Positions 1-5,603 are shown, numbered from the stretch's first letter. The stretch: DNA of 7,566 nt from an uncultured Clostridia bacterium (GCA_937900575.1 CALCEI010000017.1:1-7566), one strand, 5' to 3'. The notes: generated by a model from the sequence alone, not told the origin. Numbers and translations: made by a program.

Positions 1-2
1 TA

Positions 3-668
3 GCTAGTACATGGAATGAATTTTTTAAGGAACAGCAAGATAAAGACTACTCTATTAAACTCCATAAATTTTTGGATGGAGAGTATGAAAAATTTACTTG
101 CTATCCTCCAAGAAAGTTCATGTTTAGAGCGTTTGAATTAACTCCATTAGATAAAGTTAAAGTTGTTATCATTGGGCAAGATCCTTACCACGAAGAAGGC
201 CAAGCAATGGGGCTATCTTTTTCAGTTCCAAAGGGAGTTAAGATTCCACCTTCTTTGGTTAATATTTATAAAGAAATACAAGACGAATTTAAGACGCCAA
301 TGGATTTTAAAAATGGCGACTTAACCTACTTAGCAAAACAAGGTGTGCTATTATTGAATTCAATTTTATCAGTAAGAGCACAACAAGCCTTGAGCCATAA
401 TATTGAAGAATATGAAGAATTCTTTCGTGAAGTATTAGAAACTTTAGACAAGCAATATAGACCAATGGTTTTCTTACTTTGGGGCGGTTATGCAAGAAAA
501 TTGAAGAAATTTTTGCATAATCCAGATCACTTGATTTTGGAGTCCGCACATCCTTCGCCTTTATCAGCGAACCGTGGTGGTTGGTTTAAGAATAATCACT
601 TTATTGAATGTAATAATTATTTAAAGAAAAATCATATAACCGAAATTAATTGGACAAAACAAGATTAA
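3..668 (+). CDS. ung: Uracil-DNA glycosylase, family 1 (5' end outside window)
   Basis: This enzyme cuts uracil from DNA to start base-excision repair. The frame is open from the first bases, and residues before the first possible internal start (TTG at 72) already match the family: a TWNEFF segment like the usual W-x-x-F near the N-terminus, then YPP, FRAFELTPLDKVKVVIIGQDPYH. The gene therefore begins just upstream of the window. Visible motifs are GQDPYH (catalytic Asp at 180-182), LLLNSILSV, VFLLWGGYA and HPSPLSANRG (active-site His at 549-551). About 221 residues are visible, close to the usual 220-230. Two deviations: GQDPYH is followed by EEGQAMG where GPGQAHG is common, and the usual A-H-S-H segment reads ALSH. 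Catalytic residues are intact, so activity is expected. The promoter of the next gene begins inside its last codons. Confidence 0.96.
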   Translation, partial: ASTWNEFFKEQQDKDYSIKLHKFLDGEYEKFTCYPPRKFMFRAFELTPLDKVKVVIIGQDPYHEEGQAMGLSFSVPKGVKIPPSLVNIYKEIQDEFKTPMDFKNGDLTYLAKQGVLLLNSILSVRAQQALSHNIEEYEEFFREVLETLDKQYRPMVFLLWGGYARKLKKFLHNPDHLILESAHPSPLSANRGGWFKNNHFIECNNYLKKNHITEINWTKQD

Positions 669-679
669 AGCTTTATTAT
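651..679 (+). promoter_or_regulatory. Sigma-A-type promoter of the TPP riboswitch-thiT unit
   Basis: A -35 box TGGACA (651-656, 5 of 6 consensus) and a -10 box TATTAT (674-679, 5 of 6) are separated by exactly 17 bases. Predicted transcription start is near 686, at the 5' strand of the riboswitch P1 helix. The -35 box lies in the last codons of ung and the -10 lies just past its stop (666-668), so thiT can be transcribed independently of ung. Confidence 0.6.
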
Positions 680-680
680 A

Positions 681-766
681 TTTTCCGGGAGCTTACCAAT
701 AAGTAGGCTGAGAGGATTCTTCTTCGAATCGACCGTACCTGATCCAGGTAATGCTGGCGTAGGAAT
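681..766 (+). ncRNA. TPP riboswitch aptamer (THI element)
   Basis: The conserved blocks are present in order: GGGAGCTT, GGCTGAGAGGAT, ACCTGATC, then GTAATGCTGGCGTAGGAA. Helices can be drawn: P1 TTCC (683-686) with GGAA (762-765); P2 690-696 with 703-709 (7 pairs, one G-U); P3 GATTC (715-719) with GAATC (726-730); P5 CCAG (744-747) with CTGG (754-757). CTGAGA is the known pyrimidine-recognition block, and the 3' block matches the pyrophosphate arm of known thi-box RNAs. The downstream gene is a thiamine transporter subunit, which fits repression when TPP is plentiful. The RNA is intact, with a short P3. Confidence 0.97.
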
Positions 767-794
767 GTTTTGTAAAACAGTAAAACCTCGCCAG
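754..794 (+). promoter_or_regulatory. Antiterminator helix of the TPP riboswitch
   Basis: CTGGCG (754-759) pairs perfectly with CGCCAG (789-794). After one bulged T (760) the helix continues with AGG (761-763) pairing to CCT (786-788), giving nine pairs; TTTT (768-771) can also meet AAAA (782-785). The left strand uses the 3' sides of aptamer P5, P4 and P1. The right strand uses the 5' arm and loop of the terminator. The two states are thus mutually exclusive: TPP binding frees the terminator arm and switches thiT off. The pairing was read by eye, not computed. Confidence 0.75.
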
Positions 795-809
795 AAAGCG
801 AGGTTTTTT
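782..809 (+). terminator. Riboswitch-controlled intrinsic terminator that also covers the thiT SD
   Basis: AAAACCTCGC (782-791) pairs with GCGAGGTTTT (798-807) around a six-base loop CAGAAA, and six T residues (804-809) follow the GC-rich stem. The 3' arm contains GAGG (800-803), the only ribosome-binding site for the thiT ATG at 810. The hairpin should therefore block translation initiation as well as end transcription. It can also act as the terminator for read-through from ung. Confidence 0.9.
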
Positions 810-1355
810 ATGAATAAAAAAGATTTTACTTTCTCTGTTAGAGACATAGCTGAAATTGCGATTTTAAGCGCTCTAGCAATCGTCTTAGACACTTTTGTCA
901 AGATTCCATTTTCACTTACAGGTGGTTCCATTAACTTTGCAATGGTCCCATTATTCCTTATTGCTTTACATTTAGGATGGTTTAAAGGATTTATTTCTGG
1001 TGCATTTATTTTTGGTATTATTACTTGTTTAATTGATGGATACGGAATTGAAACTTATCCATTAGATTATTTTGTTGCTTTTGGTAGCGTTGCTGTTGTT
1101 GGTGCATTAAGAAAGTTCATTATCAAAGATAAAATTAATGTTTCAAGCTATGCATTTTATTTCTGTGGTATCTTAATTGCTTTTGCAATCAGATTATTCG
1201 GCGCAACAGTTGATGGTGTCATTCTTTATGAAACAGGATTTATTGATTCATTGATTTATAACGCAACCTACATTCTTCCATCATTTGTTGTTTGTTGTGT
1301 AATTTTATTACCAACTTTAAGTGTATTTAACAACCTTTTTAAGAGACTTTCTTAA
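810..1355 (+). CDS. thiT: Thiamine-specific ECF transporter S component (ThiT-like)
   Basis: This 181-aa integral membrane protein should bind thiamine and deliver it through a shared ECF module (EcfA, EcfA', EcfT) encoded elsewhere. About six hydrophobic segments span the chain. Family-like segments are the TGGSINFAMVPLFLIAL loop and helix (residues about 37-53), GYGIETYPLDYFVAFG (78-93) and YNATYILPS (about 150-158); equivalent regions line the thiamine pocket in characterised ThiT proteins. Length fits the family (about 180-200). I chose ATG 810 because GAGG (800-803) lies six bases upstream. The upstream in-frame ATG at 765 would translate the riboswitch terminator. The TPP riboswitch directly in front supports thiamine specificity over other S components. 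Glycine codons are almost all GGT or GGA. Confidence 0.93.
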   Translation: MNKKDFTFSVRDIAEIAILSALAIVLDTFVKIPFSLTGGSINFAMVPLFLIALHLGWFKGFISGAFIFGIITCLIDGYGIETYPLDYFVAFGSVAVVGALRKFIIKDKINVSSYAFYFCGILIAFAIRLFGATVDGVILYETGFIDSLIYNATYILPSFVVCCVILLPTLSVFNNLFKRLS

Positions 1356-1362
1356 TTCTCAT

Positions 1363-1401
1363 ATAACATAAATAACATTTTATGTTACAATACTACTGAG
1401 G
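1363..1401 (+). promoter_or_regulatory. Promoter and RBS of the DUF3137-like gene, with repeated TAACAT half-sites
   Basis: An extended -10 TGTTACAAT (1383-1391) lies 17 bases after a weak -35 ATAACA (1363-1368). The SD GAGG (1398-1401) is nine bases before the ATG at 1411, so the predicted start is at or within the SD. The same stretch holds ATAACAT twice (1363-1369 and 1372-1378), then the inverted copy ATGTTA (1382-1387), making a 6-bp dyad around TTT over the -10. This could be an operator or AT-rich coincidence. There is no T-run after the dyad, so it is not an obvious thiT terminator. Confidence 0.4.
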
Positions 1402-1410
1402 TTTTATTTT

Positions 1411-2259
1411 ATGACAGAAAAACAAGATGTAGTAGAAACTGAATGCGTTGAAAATAAGACGTATGATGTTTTAATCGAAGAAAAAAGAGCCCCTTTATAT
1501 AATCAATTTATTAAAAGCAGAAAGATTAGTAATATACTAACTTTTGTTATTTTGATTATATCAATTGGCGGCATGCTCCTCATTGTCCAACCAGGAGTAT
1601 GGCAAGTTATTGGTTGGTGTTTACTAGGTGCTGGTTTCGTCAGCATGATTTGCTTCTATATTTTTAGTAAGAAGAAATTTGACGGCAATACACAAAATTA
1701 TCTCAACTTTATTAATGAAACATTAAATAATCAAACATTCTCTGGTAAAAATTATAGCGAGATTGTTAAAACTGATGGCAAATTAGAAATTAATGATTTT
1801 GTTGGTAATGGTGTTTATAACGATATTGTTAGAGTTGTTTCTAGAAATGTTGTTACTGGTAAATATAAAGAAACTTGTTTTAAATTTGCCGAAGCTGCTC
1901 TTTTCAAAAAGACAGATAATAAAAGACAGGCTGCTACTGCAGCATTCGTTGGCAAATTCTTTGAAACAGCCAACTCTATTAAATATGGTGGCAATATCGT
2001 CATCAATATTTCTAGAGATGAACCTGTTGATGCTCCAAATGCATTAGATAGTAAAACTAAACTTTATAACCAAGATGGTCTCACAATTTATGGAGATGAA
2101 GGAACTGATCTTTTCTATTACTTACTCAAAGTAGATAGTACTGGAGATATCCTTGCTACTAGATACGAATATATTTATAAAAAATGCAAATGGAAACTTA
2201 TCTGGTTGCGGGATTATTGCTTTTGTTTCAAAAGAAGAAAGAGATTCAAAAACAATTAA
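1411..2259 (+). CDS. Two-TM membrane protein, DUF3137-like, C-terminus probably frameshifted
   Basis: The 282-aa product has a charged N-terminus (about 38 residues), two transmembrane helices (about 41-59 and 63-86), then a long soluble domain. The layout, the FKFAEAALFKK and FVGKFFETAN segments, the GNIVINI strand and YNQDGLTIYGDE near the end resemble DUF3137-family proteins, whose function is unknown; I hold that assignment loosely. The start is ATG 1411 with SD GAGG at 1398-1401. The last 25 residues (after the A6 run at 2179-2184) are rich in Trp, Cys, Arg and Lys and do not look natural, while the +1 frame continues with ordinary sequence to 2338. The gene is therefore probably frameshifted, by mutation, sequencing error or slippage. 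It stands between thiT and an orphan gene, and no functional link is evident. Confidence 0.7.
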   Translation: MTEKQDVVETECVENKTYDVLIEEKRAPLYNQFIKSRKISNILTFVILIISIGGMLLIVQPGVWQVIGWCLLGAGFVSMICFYIFSKKKFDGNTQNYLNFINETLNNQTFSGKNYSEIVKTDGKLEINDFVGNGVYNDIVRVVSRNVVTGKYKETCFKFAEAALFKKTDNKRQAATAAFVGKFFETANSIKYGGNIVINISRDEPVDAPNALDSKTKLYNQDGLTIYGDEGTDLFYYLLKVDSTGDILATRYEYIYKKCKWKLIWLRDYCFCFKRRKRFKNN

Positions 2260-2338
2260 CGTTAGCAACGCTTATAAATTTGTGATAAATTTGATACTAC
2301 TATTCCTTTTGTCTCATCCAATATTTTTATTAAAATAA
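2185..2338 (+). other. Probable true C-terminal extension of the DUF3137-like gene in the +1 frame
   Basis: If one A of the A6 run (2179-2184) is skipped, the protein continues NANGNLSGCGIIAFVSKEER and then DSKTINVSNAYK, followed by a hydrophobic stretch (FVINLILLFLLS) and stop TAA at 2336-2338. Codons here look like the upstream gene, whereas the nominal frame uses rare CGG, repeated TGG and TGC. The hydrophobic end could be a third membrane segment or simply translated intergenic AT-rich DNA. Confidence 0.5.
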
Positions 2339-2364
2339 TAGCATAAATCCAACAATAAATTTAT

Positions 2365-2403
2365 TTGACAATTTGTTTTATTTGTTTCATAATTTAATTG
2401 AGG
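2365..2403 (+). promoter_or_regulatory. Strong promoter and SD of the 108-aa gene
   Basis: A perfect -35 TTGACA (2365-2370) is followed after 17 bases by CATAAT (2388-2393, 5 of 6). SD GAGG (2400-2403) is eight bases before ATG 2412. The predicted transcription start (near 2400) coincides with the SD, leaving a leader of only about 12 bases. Confidence 0.75.
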
Positions 2404-2411
2404 ATTGAAAT

Positions 2412-2738
2412 ATGGAAAAAGAAAAAAGTGGCATTATTATTGCCATCAATGATATTCAACATAATTATTTGCAATTTAAAAGCATGAAAGATAAAGGTGG
2501 TTATGGTGTTGGAATTGACCCAGAACTTGTTGACGCTTTTGAATTGTTACACGCATCTTTGTTGGAACTTAAAGGCGAAGAAGTTTACGCCACCCTTTCA
2601 AAAGGTGTAAAAACAAGGGTTGACATGTTGGAAAAAAGTTTACTTAACTATACCAGCAGAAGATATGCAAACACCTTTGATGCTGCCCCATCTGTTGTTA
2701 AACCTTACGAAAGTTTTAGGTCTCAAAGAAAAGACTAA
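2412..2738 (+). CDS. Conserved-looking 108-aa protein of unknown function
   Basis: I do not recognise this protein. It is soluble, with no signal peptide or membrane segment. The first half is hydrophobic/charged alternating sequence (SGIIIAINDIQHNYLQF, then a Gly-rich KDKGGYGVGIDPE). A helical middle follows (LVDAFELLHASLLELKGEEVY and VKTRVDMLEKSLLNY), and the tail is basic and probably disordered (SFRSQRKD). It has its own near-consensus promoter and SD, so it is a separate, probably well-expressed transcription unit. Its stop TAA (2736-2738) overlaps the feoB stop on the other strand, and its terminator lies inside feoB. Confidence 0.8.
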   Translation: MEKEKSGIIIAINDIQHNYLQFKSMKDKGGYGVGIDPELVDAFELLHASLLELKGEEVYATLSKGVKTRVDMLEKSLLNYTSRRYANTFDAAPSVVKPYESFRSQRKD

Positions 2739-4756
2739 CGGCATTTGCCACAAGTTAAGCACTTATGTTGCTTAACTTTTTTTATTATATAAAAAATTGA
2801 AAATGTTATTAAGGCGATTACTCCTGAAATTATTAAAGCAAACAAAAAACCTTTGCTTATCGCCACAAAACAAACAAAACTTAACATATAAGCAAACACA
2901 AATCCAAACAAAACACTAAGCCACATGGTTTGACGTCCACACTCTTTTTTTATAACTTCCAAGTTGGAAATGCATGGGCAATATAATAGCGAAAAAACCA
3001 AAAAGGAAACAGCACTTGCAGGGCTAAAGCAAATTGCAGAAGTTGTACATGTTAAACTTGCAATTAGGGGTTCATTGCCTGAAACTCCGTTACAAATTGA
3101 AAATGTGGAAACAATAAGTTCTTTTGCCATAATTCCAACAAACAAAGCACACATAATTCCGGTTGAATTCAAGCCAAGAGGCGCAAAAATCCATGTTAAT
3201 TTATCCAAAATTAAAAACAAAACGCTTTGACTTATTTCTTGAGTAAAACGTAAAGAAAAGGTTGTGTGAGTAAGCACCCAAACAATTATGCCGACACAAA
3301 CAATAACTTGGAAAATACGTTTTATAAAATCCACTGCATTTGTTTTGGCAACTTTAAGTAAGTGTACAAAATCCACATGCCTTAATGGTGGAAATTCCAA
3401 CAACAAAAAGGCATCTTCTGTTTTTAAAAAAGTTTTGTTAAGAATAAAGGCAACAAGCAAAGCAACCGCCACCCCAACAAGATATAACCCTGCCACAACA
3501 AAATAAGTGAATTTGCCAAAAATTGCCGTTGCAACAAGCACGTAAACAGGCAACCTTGCCATGCAACTGAAAAATGGATTGATTATTGCCGTTTTTGCCT
3601 TTAAATTTTTGCCGTTCATATTTCGGGTTGTCATGGTGGACATGGTGTTACAACCAAATCCTAAAAGCATTATGTAAATTGCTTTGCCATTAAGCCCAAG
3701 TTTTGTTAAAAAATCATCAAAAACATAACACATACGGGCAATTATTCCACTATCTTCCAGAATTGTTAAAAACATAAACATAAGACAAATTTGTGGAAGA
3801 AATGTAAAAATGCAAGTGCAAGAAGCAAACACTCCACTTTCAAAAAACTGTAACAACCAAAGGTTGTCAGTTATCATGCACAACAAGTTCATTGTGGGGT
3901 TTACAATAAGAAAATTGAAGATGTTTGTTAACAATTCGCTTATAATTAGCCCAACAAGAAAAAATATTACATAAATACTAAACAAAAAGATAGCATTAAA
4001 CCCTAAAAACATAACAATTGGATTAAGTAAAAATTTATCCAACTTGCTTTCGCCATACGCATATTGGGATTTTATTTTTACAGCATCTTTAAGGGCATTT
4101 TCCAAAAAATTATACCTTGCTTGTACTATTTTTTCTGCATAAGCAGAAAGTATGTCAATTTCTTGTTCGTTTAGCCCTTCCACGCAACCATTTATGCCAT
4201 GCAAAATTTGGTTTTTGCTTAGTTTGGTTTTTGCTTGAATTTCGGTTAAAATTCCTTCCAAATAACTTAAATTGGCAGGTTTTTGCACAGAATCTGCCAA
4301 CAAGGATTCGTTCAACTTAACCTTCTTTGCATCAACAAATTGCATACGCATATTTAAGGCATGTTGAAGTGCATTTATATCAATGCTGTTGCCACGTTTT
4401 TCAAAGTATTTATTGTTGTTGATTAAAACAGAAAAATTTATGCCGAGTTCTTGAAGTTGAAGACATAAATATAAATTACGTTTTATGCTGTTGCTATCAA
4501 CAATAACTAGGTTTGTCCCTTTGCTTTTTAAAATTGCCCTTTTTGCAACATTCTCTTCTTCCGTAAACGTATTTAAGGAATATAACCCCGGAAGGTCATA
4601 AAATAGATAATCTTTGCCCTGAAATTTTACTTTTTTGCACTTTTTATCCACAGTAACACCATGGAAATTGCCTGTGTGCTCGTTGGAACGAGTGAGTGCA
4701 TTAAAAAGAGTTGTTTTGCCAACATTTGGGTTGCCAATAAGCAGAACATCACACAT
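2735..4756 (-). CDS. feoB: Ferrous iron transporter FeoB with degenerate G4 motif
   Basis: FeoB imports Fe2+ through the membrane, with an N-terminal G domain coupled to a pore domain. The 673-aa chain shows G1 GNPNVGKTT (residues 8-16), a switch segment NFHGVTVDKK (30-39) and G3 DLPG (54-57). The core follows: SKLDKFLLNP (237-246), LEDSGIIARM (333-342), Gate 1-like GFGCN (366-370) with FFSCMARLPVY (395-405), and YCPC in the second gate region. G4, normally N-x-x-D for guanine recognition, aligns with N113-N-N-K116, so the Asp is replaced by Lys. The chain ends with three cysteines in C-x-x-C-x-x-C spacing (666, 669, 672), a possible metal or redox site. Start ATG 4754-4756 overlaps the feoA end by eight bases, implying coupled translation. 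Glycine codons favour GGC/GGG, unlike thiT. Confidence 0.97.
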   Translation of the reverse strand: MCDVLLIGNPNVGKTTLFNALTRSNEHTGNFHGVTVDKKCKKVKFQGKDYLFYDLPGLYSLNTFTEEENVAKRAILKSKGTNLVIVDSNSIKRNLYLCLQLQELGINFSVLINNNKYFEKRGNSIDINALQHALNMRMQFVDAKKVKLNESLLADSVQKPANLSYLEGILTEIQAKTKLSKNQILHGINGCVEGLNEQEIDILSAYAEKIVQARYNFLENALKDAVKIKSQYAYGESKLDKFLLNPIVMFLGFNAIFLFSIYVIFFLVGLIISELLTNIFNFLIVNPTMNLLCMITDNLWLLQFFESGVFASCTCIFTFLPQICLMFMFLTILEDSGIIARMCYVFDDFLTKLGLNGKAIYIMLLGFGCNTMSTMTTRNMNGKNLKAKTAIINPFFSCMARLPVYVLVATAIFGKFTYFVVAGLYLVGVAVALLVAFILNKTFLKTEDAFLLLEFPPLRHVDFVHLLKVAKTNAVDFIKRIFQVIVCVGIIVWVLTHTTFSLRFTQEISQSVLFLILDKLTWIFAPLGLNSTGIMCALFVGIMAKELIVSTFSICNGVSGNEPLIASLTCTTSAICFSPASAVSFLVFSLLYCPCISNLEVIKKECGRQTMWLSVLFGFVFAYMLSFVCFVAISKGFLFALIISGVIALITFSIFYIIKKVKQHKCLTCGKCR
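2752..2783 (+). terminator. Intrinsic terminator of the 108-aa gene, inside feoB coding sequence
   Basis: AAGTTAAGCA (2752-2761) pairs perfectly with TGCTTAACTT (2769-2778) around a seven-base loop, and the run T7 (2777-2783) follows on the + strand. It is 14 bases past the TAA at 2738. On the minus strand the same bases encode the C-terminal part of FeoB (around KKVKQHKCLT), so a coding segment doubles as the opposing gene's terminator. The minus strand has no T-run after the stem, so it should not stop feoB transcription. Confidence 0.88.
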
Positions 4757-4976
4757 AATTCACCACAATTTGTTTTGCAAAAACATCTTTAAGCGTAAAG
4801 CAAGTTGAATTAAAAATTATAAGCAAAGTTTTTTTAAGAATACTTTTGTTTTTAACCTTAATTTTTGTGTTTACATTAAGCCCCAATTCCATAAGGCGCA
4901 ATTTTGTTGGTTTATCTTGGATATTAATTTCTTTAACAACACAATCCGTGTTTAGTTTTGCATCAAATAATGTCAT
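4749..4976 (-). CDS. feoA: FeoA, cytosolic partner of FeoB
   Basis: FeoA is a small SH3-like protein required for FeoB-driven Fe2+ uptake. This 75-aa product has the family pattern: an opening LFDAKLNTDCVVKEI strand, KPTKLRLMELGLNVNTKIKVKN (the usual R-R-L-x-x-L/M-G-L-x-P-G-x segment, here with V-N-T in place of P-G-T), and the closing strand FTLKDVFAKQIVVNYV. Length is typical (about 75-85). The stop is TGA (4749-4751) and overlaps the feoB start, which argues that TGA is a real stop in this genome. The start is ATG 4974-4976. No SD is visible upstream. A -10-like TACAAT ends five bases before the ATG, so the mRNA may be leaderless. Confidence 0.9.
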   Translation of the reverse strand: MTLFDAKLNTDCVVKEINIQDKPTKLRLMELGLNVNTKIKVKNKSILKKTLLIIFNSTCFTLKDVFAKQIVVNYV

Positions 4977-4981
4977 AATAT

Positions 4982-4987
4982 ATTGTA
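4982..4987 (-). promoter_or_regulatory. Putative -10 element of feoA (possible leaderless start)
   Basis: On the minus strand TACAAT (5 of 6) ends five bases before the feoA ATG. Transcription starting about seven bases after it would begin at or next to the start codon, and no SD lies between. No good -35 sits 17 bases upstream; TTGGCA occurs further up, but its spacing (20) is too long. No Fur-box palindrome was recognised. The call is weak. Confidence 0.3.
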
Positions 4988-5014
4988 TTAACTTTACAGA
5001 ACAATAATGCCAAT

Positions 5015-5042
5015 AAAAAAACAGAGCATGTGCTCTGTTTTT
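5015..5042. terminator. Bidirectional intrinsic terminator
   Basis: The perfect inverted repeat ACAGAGCA (5021-5028) and TGCTCTGT (5031-5038) is flanked by A7 on the left (5015-5021) and T5 on the right (5038-5042). It therefore gives a hairpin plus U-run on both strands. On the minus strand it starts six bases after the stop of the 152-aa gene and should end that transcript before feoAB. The + strand copy would stop antisense transcription entering that gene. Confidence 0.9.
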
Positions 5043-5048
5043 GCGTTT

Positions 5049-5507
5049 TTATTCCAAAGTTGGACCTTCTTCTTGTTCTTCTTTTTTAGGTGTTTGCTTG
5101 TGTTTCAATATTTTAATCACTCTTAACACTTTCTCCAAGAATTCTGCATTCCAAACGGGGTCATTAAGTTCTTCTAATAACTTTAAAATTTCTTCAATGT
5201 TCGCATTTGGGTCAAAAAGTGCCAAAAAGAATAAATATTTAGCATCATAACGGTTAAGTTTGATTGTTTTGTACTCTTTACCATAACCCGTGCCAACACG
5301 ACGTAAAAATTCAACAAGCAGTTTATTGTTGTTTGATTTTAACACCAATTCGAATGCCTCTGCAATTAAATCCCAATCTGTTGCACCTTCAAACATAACA
5401 TTGCATATCTTTTTTAACTCTTCCAAACTGATGTTCTCCACAACTTCCATCAATTCTTCTTTTGTGATGATTTCTAACAATTTCTTAACTTCATATTTGG
5501 TTAACAT
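5049..5507 (-). CDS. 152-aa helical protein of unknown function
   Basis: I do not recognise a family. The chain is strongly helical and charged. It opens MLTKYEVKKLLEIITKEELM, with two similar amphipathic pieces (ITKEELMEVVENIS and ISLEELKKICNVMF). An aromatic region follows (NRYDAKYLFFLALFDPN), then further helices (NIEEILKLLEELND, FLEKVLRVIKILKHK), and it ends in an acidic Pro/Glu tail (KKEEQEEGPTLE). This could be a helical-repeat or adaptor protein, which is inference only. There is no signal peptide or membrane span. A longer frame could start at GTG 5519, but the SD GGAGG (5513-5517) would then lie inside the gene; ATG 5507 with five-base spacing is preferred. A consensus promoter lies upstream and a strong terminator downstream, so it is a monocistronic, probably well-expressed unit. 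Confidence 0.85.
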   Translation of the reverse strand: MLTKYEVKKLLEIITKEELMEVVENISLEELKKICNVMFEGATDWDLIAEAFELVLKSNNNKLLVEFLRRVGTGYGKEYKTIKLNRYDAKYLFFLALFDPNANIEEILKLLEELNDPVWNAEFLEKVLRVIKILKHKQTPKKEEQEEGPTLE

Positions 5508-5512
5508 ATTGC

Positions 5513-5517
5513 CCTCC
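5513..5517 (-). promoter_or_regulatory. SD GGAGG deciding the start of the 152-aa gene
   Basis: On the minus strand GGAGGG is followed by CAAT and then ATG 5507. This strong SD favours ATG 5507 over the in-frame GTG at 5519, which would overlap the SD itself. Confidence 0.85.
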
Positions 5518-5529
5518 ACTTATGCAAGC

Positions 5530-5557
5530 ATTATACCACACATTTACAAATTGTCAA
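5530..5557 (-). promoter_or_regulatory. Consensus promoter of the 152-aa gene
   Basis: On the minus strand a perfect TTGACA (5552-5557) and a perfect TATAAT (5530-5535) are 16 bases apart, with a TGG extended -10 directly in front. Predicted start is near 5523, giving a leader of about 16 bases with the SD just inside it. It is the strongest promoter in the window and lies directly after the kinase gene terminator. Confidence 0.9.
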
Positions 5558-5566
5558 TAATGAAAA

Positions 5567-5591
5567 TAAAAAAATGGATATATAATATCCA
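5567..5591 (-). terminator. Intrinsic terminator of the lipid kinase gene
   Basis: On the minus strand TGGATAT pairs with ATATCCA around a three-base loop (5575-5591), followed by a run of seven to eight T residues (5574 down to 5567). It begins 13 bases after the kinase stop codon. It separates the kinase transcript from the next promoter, whose -35 starts about ten bases further on. Confidence 0.85.
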
Positions 5592-5603
5592 CTTTTCAAT
5601 TTA

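Noticed and set aside
72..74. TTG 72 as the ung start
   Set aside because: The frame is open to the left edge and the upstream residues match the family N-terminus, so the start lies outside the window.
765..809. Upstream in-frame ATG (765) as the thiT start
   Set aside because: It would translate the end of the riboswitch and its terminator. ATG 810 has a proper SD at 800-803 and gives a normal-length ThiT.
1372..1391. TAACAT dyad as a thiT terminator
   Set aside because: It is a short AT-rich stem without a following T-run and overlaps a plausible promoter.
1793..2047. Plus-strand alternative frame inside the DUF3137-like gene
   Set aside because: It has no SD, a hydrophobic low-complexity translation, and lies fully within a better frame.
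5508..5519. GTG 5519 as start of the 152-aa gene
   Set aside because: The GGAGG SD would then lie inside the coding region; ATG 5507 is correctly spaced from it.
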